Made by a program: the position numbers and the translations under genes. A DNA stretch of 64,000 nt from Argopecten irradians (lineage: Eukaryota; Mollusca; Bivalvia; Pectinida; Pectinidae): positions 9,667,340 to 9,731,339 of the forward strand of contig NC_091142.1 of assembly GCF_041381155.1 (NCBI RefSeq). Reading direction: 5' to 3'. The notes beneath the pieces were generated by a model. That model made no database searches, had not been told where the DNA came from, and was given only the letters and a program-made list of their open reading frames with translations. This document shows, piece after piece, positions 1-11,526 of this stretch (position 1 is the stretch's first letter; the number at the start of each line of letters is the position of its first letter).

Positions 1-806
1 AGGCTGATGTTTGGTACTATGTTGTAGGTTGATTTTTGGTAAAATGTTTAGGTTGATGTTTGGTACCATGTTGTAGGTTGATGTTTGGTACCATGTTGTA
101 GGTTGATGTTTGGTACCATGTTGTAGGCTGATGTTTGGTACCATGTTGTAGGCTGATGTTTGGTACCATGTTGTAGGTTGATGTTTGGTACCATGTTGTA
201 GGCTGATGTTTGGTACCATGTTGTAGGCTGATGTTTGGTACCATGTTGTAGGTTGATGTTTGGTACCATGTTGTAGGCTGATGTTTGGTACCATGTTGTA
301 GGTTGATGTTTGGTACCATGTTGTAGGCTAATGTTTTGGTACCATGTTTGAAGGCTGATGTTTGGTACCATGTTGTAGGCTGATGTTGTTTGGTACCATG
401 TTGTAGGCTTATTTTTTGGTACTATGTTGTAGGTTGATTTTTGGTAAAATGTTTAGGTTGATGTTTGGTACCATGTTGTAGGTTGATGTTTGGGAAGATG
501 TTGTAGGCTGATGTTTGGTACCGTGTTGTAGGCTGATGTTTGGTACCATGTTGTAGGTTGATGATGTTTGGTACAATGTTATAGGCTGATGTTTGGTACC
601 ATGGTGTAGGTTGATGTTTGGTACCATGTTGTAGGCTGATGTTTGGTACCATGTTGTAGGTTGATGTTTGGTACCATGTTGTAGGCTGATGTTTGGTACC
701 ATGTTGTAGGTTGATGTTTGGTACCATGTTGTAGGTTGATGTTTGGTACCATGTTGTAGGCTGATGTTTGGTACCATGTTGTAGGCTGATGTTTGGTACC
801 ATGTTG
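1..806 (+). repeat. 25-bp minisatellite carrying an SLC13-A 3' splice site and exon edge
   Basis: About 31 tandem copies of a 25-bp unit, TTGTAG + GCTGATGTTTGGTACCATG, with G[CT]TGATG variation between copies. The array enters from the left edge and runs straight into the exon beginning at 785. The real acceptor (TTGTAG, ending at 784) and the first 22 coding nucleotides of the exon match the unit exactly. A larger-scale duplication is visible: the variant units at about 1-67 recur at about 405-470. ORFs across the array on either strand are repeat artefacts. Confidence 0.5.
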
Positions 807-3800
807 CCCTGCTGGTTCCTGTCCATGTGGATGAGTAATACCGCCACGACAGCCATGATGGTTCCAATCCTTAACGCCATATTAGGTCAGATCAAGGAAT
901 CCCGACGGGTGGGTGAGTATTTCATATAACACCGACATCTCAACCAATCAAATCGTAGTCACTGTGACATCACATCATATCGCAACGTCACACTACTAAA
1001 CCTGTTGTCACAACGACATCGCTACAGAGTCATTACTCGTGTGCACGATTCCGGCAGACTTCTAGCAGAATTCGGGTTTACATTTGATTGAATAGATATA
1101 GACCGGTGTAACATTGAAAATAGATCCCCAATGCAATTGCCCTCTGGTCAATCACGGCTTATGAATAGACGACAGAATATTTCGGACTATTACAATAGCT
1201 TAAGGTAACCATTAACTATACACCTTATTATTTTCAGACATGAATGGCGATGCAGAGCATAAGACAATGACCGGAAAAACTGAGAACTCGACAGAACTAG
1301 AGGCCCTGAATACAACAGACAAAGAGATGTAGATTATCCGTTTACTTATTTTAAATTAATATTTAATGGCTTTCTTCTAATATTGTATTTTATATATCCG
1401 GGTATGATCTAAGCCTGAATAATCAACTTAGCGAATTAAAGTGCATATTCAGTATAAATGTGATTTTGAAAAATTTAGCGAATAAAAGTAACTATTCAGT
1501 ATAAAGGTGATTTCAAACAAATGTAGCGAATAAAAGTAACTTTTCGGTATACAGGCGATTTCAAACAAATATAGCGAATAAAAGTAACTGTTCAGTATAA
1601 AGGTGATTTCAAACAAATATAGCGAATAAAAGTAACTGTTCAGTATAAAGGTGATTTCAAACAAATGTAGCGAATAAAAGTAACTATTCGGTATAAAGGC
1701 GATTTCAAACAAATATAGTGAATAAAAGTAACTGTTCAGTATAAAGGGAATTTCAAACAAATACAGTGAATAAAAGTAACTGTTCAGTATAAAGGGAATT
1801 TCAAACAAATATAGTGAATAAAAGTAACTGTTCAGTATAAAGGGAATTTCAAACGAATGTAGCGAATAAAAGTAACTATTCGGTATAAAGGCGATTTCAA
1901 ACAAATGTAGCGAATAAAAGTAACTATTCGGTATAAAGGCGATTTCAAACAAATGTAGCGAATAAAAGTAACTGTTCATTATAAAGGCGACTTCAAATAA
2001 AAAGAAAATAGTACAGGTATCAATACAGTGGTTTCAACACTTCAACCTTCAAACTTTATTAGTCTCTTTACACAATACATTGTGTAGAGAAACATTTTTA
2101 CAACATTTAACAAATGTAACATAGAAGGACCACAAATTATGTAACTTTTTAAATATATCTTTGACAAATTTACATATATTTCTTAACATGTAACAAAGCA
2201 TCATGACTTGTTTACTTTTCTAGTGAGTATAAACCAGAACCTAAATATAACCAGGTTTGTAGACTGGACAACGAAGATGAGGATTTCATCAAGCTTGCTA
2301 AGACGTTCGCTTTGTGCATAGCCTTTTCAGCAAACATCGGAGGTATTGCTACCCTAACAGGAACTCCGCCAAACATCGTGTTCAAAGGTTTGGCAGACTC
2401 GTAAGTAAGAACTTTTCAGTGCCCACTAAGGTAAGGAAAACCAACAATGAAGAATAAATTTAACAATGATGCATTTTCATTCTCGAATATAAAACAACAC
2501 CTCATGTGCAAGCGATACCAACTGCTTCGCCAGACGTGGTACTACAATTCAATTGCTATCAGCTAACATTTATATTTCCCACTATTTTATATTCCATTTT
2601 CGGATTGTAGTATCCCTGTATTGACGGTGGTATAACGTGTGCAATGTCGGGGTATAGGATTTGTTTATATTATTATAGGTTATTTAACGACTATGGTACC
2701 GATTCCGGAATAACATTCGCTAACTGGCTGGTTGTAGGGTTTCCACTGTCTGTCATATGTCTAGCCTTCTGTTGGCTCTGGCTTCAGATCTACTACGAAG
2801 GGAAGGGGTGAGTGCAATAACAACAGACTTCAATTAAACTTAAAATGTTATATTGATTCAGAACATGCTGGTAATGATTTTGTTTCCATGTAAATGTTAT
2901 TTTCGCCTTCGACTAGATAAATGTGTGTTAACCACCATATTTCGTCAACTGTCAATCTAGTGTATGCAATACGTATCTTCAACTGTTAATCTAGTGTAAT
3001 CAATACGTTTCACCAATCGTCAATATAATGTACACGATACGTATCATCAACTGTCAATCTAGTGTAGGCAATATGTTTTATCACTTTACAATCTTGTGTA
3101 GGCAGTACGTATCAACTGTCAATCTAGTGTAGGCAATATGTTTTATCACTTGACAATCTAGTGTAGGCAATACGTATCAGCAGGCAATCTAGTGTACACA
3201 ATACGTATCATCAACTGTCAATCTAGTGTAGGTAATATGTTTTATCACTTGAAAATCTAGTGTGGGCAATACGTATCAATTTATCCCTTGTCCGTAATAA
3301 AATTACGTATTGTTTTTTTTTGTTTTGTTCCTAATTTCAAGGTTTTTCACCTGTAAGAAGAAGAGAAGTTCTTTTGACCAAGTGAAATATCACCTACAGA
3401 AGGAATACAACAGCTTGGGACCCATGACGTAAGTCCGCCTCTTTCTCTTAGCAGGTTTTCTAGATCTAGTGTATGCAATACGGTATGGAACTATAAAACG
3501 CAAAACAATGCTTAATACAGTTGTGCTCATTGATGAATCCTCGCGTTAGTGTTACAGAGATAAAACGACTAAATCATATATTAAATAAACACATATTTTT
3601 TTAGCATTATAAAAATACTTACAACATCAGTATTTATAAAAAAACGCCCACTTAAATGAAAAGAGCCATTGGTTACAGGTGTAACGTTATTAATCATATA
3701 AAATGTTTCGTTTGTCAAAATGAAAAATATCATGCAGACGAATAAGTTGGATAGCAGATGGATTGGGTGATGAAATATATAATTACATACTGTATAAATA

Positions 3801-6800
3801 CCAGTCTCGCGATCGACAGCTTTATATAATAGTCATTGTACAACATTTCCTACTGCTAGGTTTCATTTCTAAGTCATATCGCTGAATGCCAAGCACTACA
3901 ATCGTCACAACAAAGCTATCCTGGTGTAATTAATCACGTTAATGTCACATTTTCATGCCTTTTTTCACAGCGATTTAAATCGGATTAACCTGTGACTTTA
4001 AGTTGTTTTACAGCGCTTGTGTTTTACAGATTTGCGGAAGGCATCGTTCTCGTTGACTTTGTAACGTTGGCTGTACTCTGGGTGACCAGGAACCCCCAGT
4101 TCGTTCCTGGTTGGTCAGCCCTATTCCCCGACAAGTAAGAGTCTATATAGTAATATGTATGTACCGTAAAAACTCGTATAAAGTTCGCACCTTTGTAATT
4201 TTTGCAGGTACTTCTTGGATCTGAAAAATGAAAAGGAAGATTAGTGTTATCAATTTAGTTTGGCGTCTTTGTTTTATGACATGTAAAATAAATTATTTAA
4301 GGATTAACTTAAATTGACACATTTTATGTAAAAATCTTAACTTATACTGTTTTTTTTTATGAAAATACACTCAGATTTTTGAGTTGTATCTACATAACAT
4401 AAACATATATTCAAATTAATCCTAATGGATTCAATTTACTAAATATATTATCTTTATTTCGAATTCATTCTGGGACTCTATTTTTTCTATTAAATAATTA
4501 CGCCGTTATCTCAGCCATTCAAAAGCTACGTTACAAACGTCGACGCTATTTTTTTTCTTTACGAGCTGATAAAGTAAAGTTTTAAGCCAATGAAAACGCT
4601 CGTTACAGGCAAAATTTAATTATATTGTATATATTTAAGGATTAACTTGAATAGATTTTTTATGTTATGGAGTTATAACACAGAAATCTAAGTGTATGTA
4701 AGATGAGAGTACACAAAGATTTTTGTGTTATATATCTTCATAACATAAAAAATCTAGTTAATCATTATCATTCAATTTACTAAAACTAATTTCTTGAATA
4801 TTCAAAATTCATTTTGAGACTCTTTTGTCCCTGAAATCATCACGCCGTCATCTCCTCCAATCAAAAGCGACGTTACAAACGACGACGCCATTTTTTTCCT
4901 TTATGGGCTGATAAAGTAAATTTTTAAGCCAATGAAAATGCTCTTTACAAGCAAAATTGAATTAAAAATAATTTATACTAATGATAGTTGTTTATCTCGT
5001 TTTGATTTACAATAAGACGACCCAGAGTTTTATATAGGTTCTGTAGGAATTAGATTGACACTCATTTGTTATCTGCATATTATTCCACTTATCATTTTGT
5101 ATGCCATTTTGCCTGTTACTATTAAGGCAACCTTTAAAATGTTCAGATAAAATACGCAGTAAATCAGCGAGTAAGATTGCTGAACAGTTGTGTGTCTTTT
5201 TATGGGACTGTTTTCATTTTGTTTCTATGTCGGTAGCACTGATTTAGTAAACATCCTTTGTACTGTACAGGTATGTAGGAGATGCCTGTCCTGCTGTCCT
5301 GATGGCCGTCCTGTTATTTGTCCTTCCATCTAAACCACCAGATCTGTGGATCATCTTCAGACGAACTTCAAACCAAGATCGTAATATAGCTTGCTCATTT
5401 AAAAAAAAAAAATCTCCATTGTGTAAATTGAAATTTCGTACAATCAATATGATATTGTTTGAAAATTTTAAACCATGAAATTGATCTATACAGGAAAAGT
5501 ATATTTCTATAGTACTATGCAGTGATTTATATGCATTACGATATAGCAATTTAGAATATTACCACATATAACAATGGTACTATTATTATGACTCTCTCTC
5601 TCCTAAAATGTTTTTGCCTTCGTTAAATCTCCGTGACGCGCCAGTATACTATAGTAAGTTACCGTCGATACTCTTAGTGTTACTATTACTAACGTTACAT
5701 CCACCCCTAGATTATCTCCTAGTAAAACTGAAGGCAGTTCAAAAAATCTGAACCAATCATAGGACTGCAAAGATTTCTATTGAAGACTACCCAGAGAGAG
5801 AGCGACACCCAACTTCAAAGACACACGGTCAATCACAGTGTACCGTTATACGGCTCTTTTGATGTACATATCAAAGGACTATATTAAATTACCTATTCTG
5901 TTCTGTTGCCTCGAGTTTTTACTACGAGACAATCCAGGGGTAGATAAAATGTCAGTTATAATAACCCCTTAAGTATCGAGGATGACCAGCAAGAGCAAGT
6001 GTGACTATATATACAGTACGCGTCGGGTGGTTTTGTCCTCATCCACTTTCAGAGTTGTGAGTGTCACACGGAGATAGCAGCACGAAAATTCCACGTTTAC
6101 AGTATTAAAAAAGTAACTTCTATATCGTTATATTTACATTGCTATTGCACAGTACCTTTATGTTGCTAATAAGAATCAGAAAGTTAGTCCCTATAGCATT
6201 ATAGAGGAGGCGTGAAATGATGTGTACAGATTTAGAAAAGTAGTCCCTATATCGTTATAGAGGAGTTGTGTGATGATGTGTACATACAAATGTAATTAGA
6301 AAAGTAGTCTCTATATCGTTATAGAGGAGATGTGTGATGATGTGTACAAAATTAGAAAAGTAGTAGTCCTATATCGTTAAAGAGGAGATGTGTGATGATG
6401 TGTACAAAATTAGAAAAGTAATTCCTATATCGTTATAGAGGAGATGTGTGATGACGTGTACACAATTAGAAAAGTAGTTCCTATATCGTTATAGAGGAGT
6501 TGGGCGGTGAGGACGACGACGGCGAGGAGGATACAGCTACTGTAGTCCCACTGCTGGACTGGGAAACTGTCAACCGGAAAATGGCCTGGGGCGTCATTAT
6601 ATTGATGGGCGGAGGGTTCGCTCTGGCGGACGCTTGTAGTGTAAGTCCGAACAATACGGTAATTCGTCAACTGCGTTAACATATATTGAAAATCGGAGTG
6701 GAGAAATTTTGCTTGTATCTATCATTTTCAGCGGCCTAAATATATATGCATGGCGTGACTTTTTGGGGCTAACTTAAATACATTTTAGTTTTCCTAGTCA

Positions 6801-9800
6801 AAATGGAGCTAAGGGACAGCCAATTGGTTAATACGTATTCATATTAACATCTTTTCCTCTGAAAAGATGACCAAATGCTTACATTAATGTTTTACACTTT
6901 GGATAGTGTAATTTACCGTGTGAGTAACATTTCATATCAAAGGAACAACAACGCCGAACTTTCGCTACAACAAAAGCCTTCAGATAATTTTTGGTTACAA
7001 GTATTATTATTTTGAATAAAAACAATTTCAGCTATTAATGCTGAAGCTGTTGTCGAACTAGAAAGTGCTTTAAAACCTGCTTTGTTTTCTGTTTACATTT
7101 TATACAATGGCCCTACAGTTAGAATTTACCTGCTGCCCCTATTGCATGACGTAAAAGGCGACTTAATTTGGATCTTATCTTTTTCTTCTGCCCAATGACT
7201 TTGCACTAATGCCTCCCTTGGCACCACCTCACTTTTGGCCTTGAGATGAGCGTGCGCCCCTGTGAGAAAGGCTCTGGGTTCTGTCCCCTGGTCGATACAC
7301 ACCCAAGAAGTCTATACAAGTGGTAGTTTCTGCTCCTTTTTAAGCGCTCAGCATACAGGGAGTGGGACGACTGGTTCATCCGTTGTCAGTATTATGTGAC
7401 CGGGTGGGGTGTGTTGCTTGGTGTCTTCGGCGGCATGCTTCAGTGATATAGCACTATAAAAAGGGCAACAGTTCCACTATACAAGAAGACACAACATGAA
7501 TATACCGCAGTCTCCCAAAACACGCACCTCGCACAACATACACGCAACACACAACGCATGCATGGGAGGCCGTCCTTACATGACCATCGCTGTTGATAGG
7601 ACTTTAATAAATCAAACAAACAAACAACTCTTTTTCATTTTACCTTTAAATGTCATTAACTTACAATATCGTGCGGAATTATGAAAATTGACAAAATATT
7701 ACTACTCAAGCCTAATAACACAATTTGTCATAAATCACAAGAAAACTGAGTTAAAAAAATAAATATTCAGTCTTTAGAGTAGATATTGTATTACATATTG
7801 TAGCGCGAAAAGTGTACACATAGCTCTTATGGCTAAGGTAAAAAGGTTTTTTTTTTTGTAAAATACCTAAAAAACGAACTATAGTATGATCCTGATTATG
7901 TATTACACGTGCAGGCGTCCGGATTATCGGAGTGGGTGAGCGAGCAGTTGGTTGTACTAAATGTGATGCCACCCTGGGCAATAGCTTTGGTCCTAGCCTA
8001 CATCATAGCCGCGGCCACAAACATCACTAGTAACGCGGCCACCGCCACACTATTCCTGCCTATCGTCGGCAAACTGGTACGTACTAACTAACTATTCCTA
8101 ACTATTCTATATGAAAGAAGACAAATATCAGAACTTTTAATGTTATTTAAACTTTATTTATTACAATTTAATATATATATATATATATATAAATTTGAAA
8201 TATAGTTTGAAAGACGACCTGTAAACCAACTTTTAACTTGTGTCGCGACTTTACTACAATTACTAAGTATTGCGAATTCAGGAAAGTGAATTCTGCGGAA
8301 TCATTATTGAACCGAAATAAGTTACAATATTGATTTGATTTAAAAAAATATTATTTTGTTTGCTGTGTTTTAGTGATATTCTTATATTGCTAAATTAATA
8401 TAAGGGTTGTATACATTTTTTCTTGTGGATAAATTTTGTGAATTTACTTTGATCCCGAATTTCCCCGAAAGTAAATCACACGCGAAGGAAACTTGGATAA
8501 AAGTATCTCTATACCTATAATATATTGAAATATATTACATTATTTTAATGTGCAATCAACTTTTAATTCTCAATCGGTTTTGAATAGGTTAACAGAAAGA
8601 TCATTTTTTTTGCATTCGTAATATTATGTTTTGTTGTGTTTTTTTGGCTTTTTAAAAATAAAATTTTATAGAAAATATAAAATGCACGATTAAATTGAGT
8701 GTGAAAAGCGCGTAACTTCAAATCTGTACGTGTACAGTAACAATAAGTGTATGTTGTGTGCTGTTACCTTCTCGTTTAAGGCATCCTTTGTCCACTAACA
8801 GATAATGTAGGACTTAAGTTTCCTATTTTGGACTCTTACAGGCAATACAGCTCGAGACACATCCTCTATACTTCATGATACCGTGTGCCATATCAGCCTC
8901 GTTTGCGTTTCTACTTCCGGTTGGTACTCCTCCGAATGCCATCGTCTTCGCCACAGGGTACCTCAGTATAAAAGACATGGTATGGAATTTAGTAAATGCC
9001 TAAATGGTTAACGTCGATTCGGTTTGATTGACGACTTTTTAAAATACAAGTTTCGTTGCAAAGCAAAGTTTTCCTTTGTTTCGGATACATTTACATTGAA
9101 ACAACACTCCATAACTAATACCAGTTTCTCGTACTTTTCATTGGTCTCAAAAGAATAGTGAACTCACTCATCGTTACATTTATTTGATTATGTTATTTAT
9201 TTGGAAAATACTTATTTTGTTTCTTATCGATACCTTTTCCTGCCCACTGTAGAGAGTAATTATCGGTACCTTTTCCTATCCTCTGAAGTCAGCAATAATC
9301 GATACCTTTTCATATCCAATGTAGTCTGTAATTATCTATACATTTCATATTCACTGAAGTCAGTAATTATCGATATCTTTCCGATCCACTGCAATTAGTA
9401 ATTATGGATAACTTTTTCTATCAATTGTTGTCAATAATCATCGAAACCTTTCCTATTCACTGCTGTCAGTAATTATCGATATCTTTTCGTATCCACTTTA
9501 GTCAGTAATTGTCGATACCTTTCCTATCCACTATAATCAGTAATTATTATAGACACCTTTCCTATCAATTGTAGTCAGTAATTATTGATACCTTATTCCT
9601 ATCCACTGTAGTAAGTAATTATTGATACATTTTCATATCAACTGTAGTAAGTAATTATTGATACCTTTTCCTATCCACTGTAGCCAGTAATTATCGATAC
9701 CTTTTCCTATCCACTGTAGCCAGTAATTATCGATACCTTTTCCTATCCACTGTAGTCTGTAATTGTCGATACCTTTTCCTATCAGCTGTAGTCAGTAATT

Positions 9801-10272
9801 GTAGGTACCTTTCCTATCCACTGTAGTCAGTAATTATCGATACCTTTTCCTATCCACTGTAGTCAGTAATTATAGATACATTTTCCTATCCACTGTAGTC
9901 AGTAATTATCGATACCTTTTCCTATCCACTGTAGTCAGTAATTATAGATACAATTGTGCCTTTTCCTATCCACTGTAGTTAGTAATTATCGATACCTTTT
10001 CCTATCCACTGTAGTCAGTAATTATCGATACCTTTCCCTATCCACTGTAGTCAGTAATTATCGATACCTTTTCCTATCCACAGATGATTGGCGGCTCTGT
10101 CATCAATGTAGTTAGCGTCCTGTTCGTTTCTCTAGCGATGAACGCCTGGGCCAATCCATTTTACGAACTGTATACTTTACCCGAAGCTTTCCGGAAAGAC
10201 CCGATTACCATGACAACGGAAACCATGATAAACAGTTCATTAATATACAACGCCAGCAGCTGTGTATGCTAA
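785..10272 (+). CDS. SLC13A-like: SLC13-family sodium/carboxylate (or sulfate) cotransporter, copy A, 5' end outside the window
   Basis: Eleven spliced exons: 785-912, 1238-1328, 2224-2400, 2679-2807, 3342-3428, 4030-4134, 5271-5380, 6495-6640, 7915-8076, 8842-8979, 10084-10272. Phases join cleanly at every junction and give about 486 residues ending at TAA. Family motifs in order: SMWMSNTATTAMMVPI (first SNT sodium-site hairpin), NIGGIATLTGTPPN, LGPMTFAE, PLLDWETVNRKMAWG then GGGFALADA, NITSNAATATLFLPI (second hairpin), LLPVGTPPNAIVF, and a last membrane segment followed by a tail with two N-glycosylation sequons (NSS, NAS), as expected for the extracellular C terminus. SLC13 proteins are plasma-membrane symporters that move di- or tricarboxylates, or sulfate, with sodium. 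The missing first ~120 residues correspond to the first three exons seen in copy B at 57-60 kb. Donors at 1329 (GTAGAT) and 5381 (GTAATA) are non-consensus but phase requires them. Substrate cannot be decided from sequence. Five introns hold tandem arrays. Confidence 0.5.
1430..1995. repeat. 48-bp minisatellite in an SLC13-A intron
   Basis: About 11-12 copies of a 48-bp unit (core GCGAATAAAAGTAACTGTTC then AGTATAAAGG[TC]GATTTC) in the intron between exons ending at 1328 and starting at 2224. The array lies about 100 bp past the donor and 230 bp before the acceptor, so it does not include a splice site. The 176-aa minus-strand ORF here is the 16-residue translation of the unit repeated and is not a gene. 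Confidence 0.5.
2940..3285. repeat. 34-bp minisatellite in an SLC13-A intron
   Basis: About 10-11 degenerate copies of a 34-bp unit containing AATCTAGTGTAGGCAATACG followed by TATCATCAACTGTC. It lies in the intron between exons 2679-2807 and 3342-3428. One stray partial copy (TCTAGTGTATGCAATACGG) sits at about 3463-3482, on the far side of the next exon. Confidence 0.5.
4283..4970. repeat. Two diverged direct copies of a ~330-bp intronic repeat
   Basis: About 4283-4620 and 4640-4970 align along their length. Shared landmarks: TTTAAGGATTAACTT, TTCAATTTACTAAA, a CGCCGT[TC]ATCTC block, ACGTTACAAACG, GCTGATAAAGTAAA and AAGCCAATGAAAA. The second copy contains a palindrome around the sequence ATAACATAAAAAATCT. 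It lies in the SLC13-A intron between 4134 and 5271. Family not recognised. Confidence 0.5.
5661..5984. mobile_element. Long-TIR MITE, family A, copy 1
   Basis: The two ends are inverted repeats of about 70-75 bp. The left end begins CGATACTCTTAGTGTTACTA and the right end closes with ACCCCTTAAGTATCGAGG. Both arms carry a block like CCACCCCTAGATTATCTC. The interior (CAATCACAGTGTACCGTTAT and GGCTCTTTTGATGTAC) is shared with copies at 12425-12702 and 60855-61154. No coding capacity, so non-autonomous. Confidence 0.5.
6118..6494 (+). repeat. ~56-bp tandem array carrying an SLC13-A 3' splice site
   Basis: Six copies of a unit of 56-64 bp built around CTATATCGTTATAG followed by AGGAG[AT]TGTGTGATGATG. 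Acceptor-like AGs end at 6204, 6260, 6324, 6382 (degraded to AAAG), 6438 and 6494. The last is the real acceptor of exon 6495-6640. The first 8 coding nucleotides (AGGAGTTG) are identical to one unit variant, and similarity continues more weakly for about 15 nt. Confidence 0.5.
7120..7628 (+). mobile_element. Bivalve-type SINE, about 500 bp, near full length
   Basis: I recognise the consensus from memory as a common bivalve SINE: CTGCTGCCCCTATTGCATGA, TTCTGCCCAATGACTTTGCA, GGTTCTGTCCCC (a B-box-like block) and GTGACCGGGTGGGGTG. It closes with the typical CTGTTGATAGGAC and a tail ATCAAACAAACAAACAAC. The small ORF at 7496-7684 lies in its 3' part and is not a host gene. It is inserted in an SLC13-A intron in the same orientation as the gene. 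Confidence 0.5.
8168..8192. repeat. (AT)n microsatellite
   Basis: A short run of alternating A and T in the SLC13-A intron between 8076 and 8842. Confidence 0.5.
9217..10083 (+). repeat. 36-bp minisatellite carrying the 3' splice site of the last SLC13-A exon
   Basis: About 24 copies of a 36-bp unit: CCTTTTCCTATCCACTGTAG followed by TCAGTAATTATCGATA. Each unit holds a pyrimidine-rich tract and a TAG that looks like a 3' splice site. The array ends in CCTTTTCCTATCCACAG, the real acceptor of the terminal exon at 10084, where CTGTAG is replaced by CAG. Exon start (ATGATTGGCG) and unit (TAATTATCG) are only weakly alike, so exon sequence is less clearly included than in the 25-bp array. Confidence 0.5.
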
Positions 10273-10870
10273 TGTTTCAATGTGTATGCATTGATCACTG
10301 TTGTAGTTTTAGTGACAAAATAGTGACGCAATGTAACTCATGATATCTTCGTGTAAAACTCACGATGTATTCGTAAAACGGGGATAACTCACGATGTATT
10401 CGTAAAACGGGGACAACTCACGCCGTGTATAACCGCGACGATTCACTGACGTACGATTTCATCGTCTAAGTCTAACGACGACAAATAAAGATGTCTTCGT
10501 CTAACGACGACAACTGACGATCTTTTCGTCTTGCAGTGACAATTTACAACATCTTTGTTTTGTCAAATTCTACAAACAGCGACAAATGGCGATTTATTTG
10601 TCTAACAGCGACAAGTTTCGACACAATTCATGTTGTAAAATTCTTAAATCAGCAGCAATTTGTTCGTGTAACATTGATTGTGACAACTCTCGATTTATTC
10701 CAGTCTAACAGCTACAACAAATGACTTTATGATAAATAATTTGTCATTTCATTTCCCTCTGAAAGTAACATATACCACGACCATTCGTCCAGTAAAGATA
10801 ACTCACGATTTCCTCATCCTGTCGTGGTCTTCAGCGACATGTTGAAAATACCCGAAACTCAAAATTTCCA
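10273..10870 (+). other. SLC13-A 3' untranslated or downstream region with degenerate repeats
   Basis: Downstream of the TAA there are imperfect ~29-36 bp repeats with cores ACTCACGATGTATTCGTAAA and TTCGTCTAACGACGACAA, decaying toward 10720. A possible polyadenylation signal AATAAA lies at 10484-10489, about 215 bp past the stop. No gene seen. Confidence 0.5.
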
Positions 10871-11526
10871 AAATAGGAGCTCGCTTGTATGAACGGAAAT
10901 AAACAGCTTCCTAGTGATCGATTGTTTGATATTGATATAAATAATATCTGTTTTATAAATTTTGTTTGCTATATATGGGTAAAACATAATCACATATATA
11001 CGGTATTTATATTTTCTTGTTTGTCTACGAAGTACCGCATTCGATGTTGATAATTATCGTCATTGCGTATTGTTATGAGACAAACAGCATTAAAGCAAGT
11101 GTTTATCTATATTTATTTTTGTAAAGAGACCAATAATTTCAGGATAAAGATGGCATTTTTTAATCCGTATTTATGTTTTAGGTTTATTGCGAATTAAAAA
11201 AAAGTATCAAGCATTTGAATGTGTGAAAGTGTTTAAATTATATGAATTCCATACTTTGTATAGGCTATCCAAAATACTAGCATTGGTCCGCGATAATCAC
11301 CAGTGTAAAGAAGCTGACAAACAACACAAGAATCGTTTTGATTCTAACCCATCGATGATCGTACATGACGCTCTCATAACGTCAGACGTCAGGGTGATAG
11401 ATATTAAAAATATTGCAAAGAAGTTGATAAAGTATATACTGTAAGTACTGTGATGTTGCCGTTATATTTAGAACCGTTACTATCATACAGTTCTATACAT
11501 ATCTACTGTATCACTAACTTCCTATA
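10871..11526. other. AT-rich spacer without recognisable genes
   Basis: Nothing recognisable. An 85-residue ORF in this stretch is low-complexity and lysine-rich, with no splice or family support. Confidence 0.5.

Noticed and set aside
17-880. ORFs of 100-152 aa made of HGTKHQP-type repeats
   Set aside because: Three 25-bp units translate as 25 residues; these are minisatellite artefacts overlapping an SLC13 exon on the other strand.
1449-1979. 176-aa minus-strand ORF
   Set aside because: A 16-residue translation of the 48-bp intronic minisatellite.
9217-10083. CRISPR-like array because of regular 36-bp repeats
   Set aside because: Repeats abut directly with no unique spacers, in an intron of an animal gene; it is a minisatellite.
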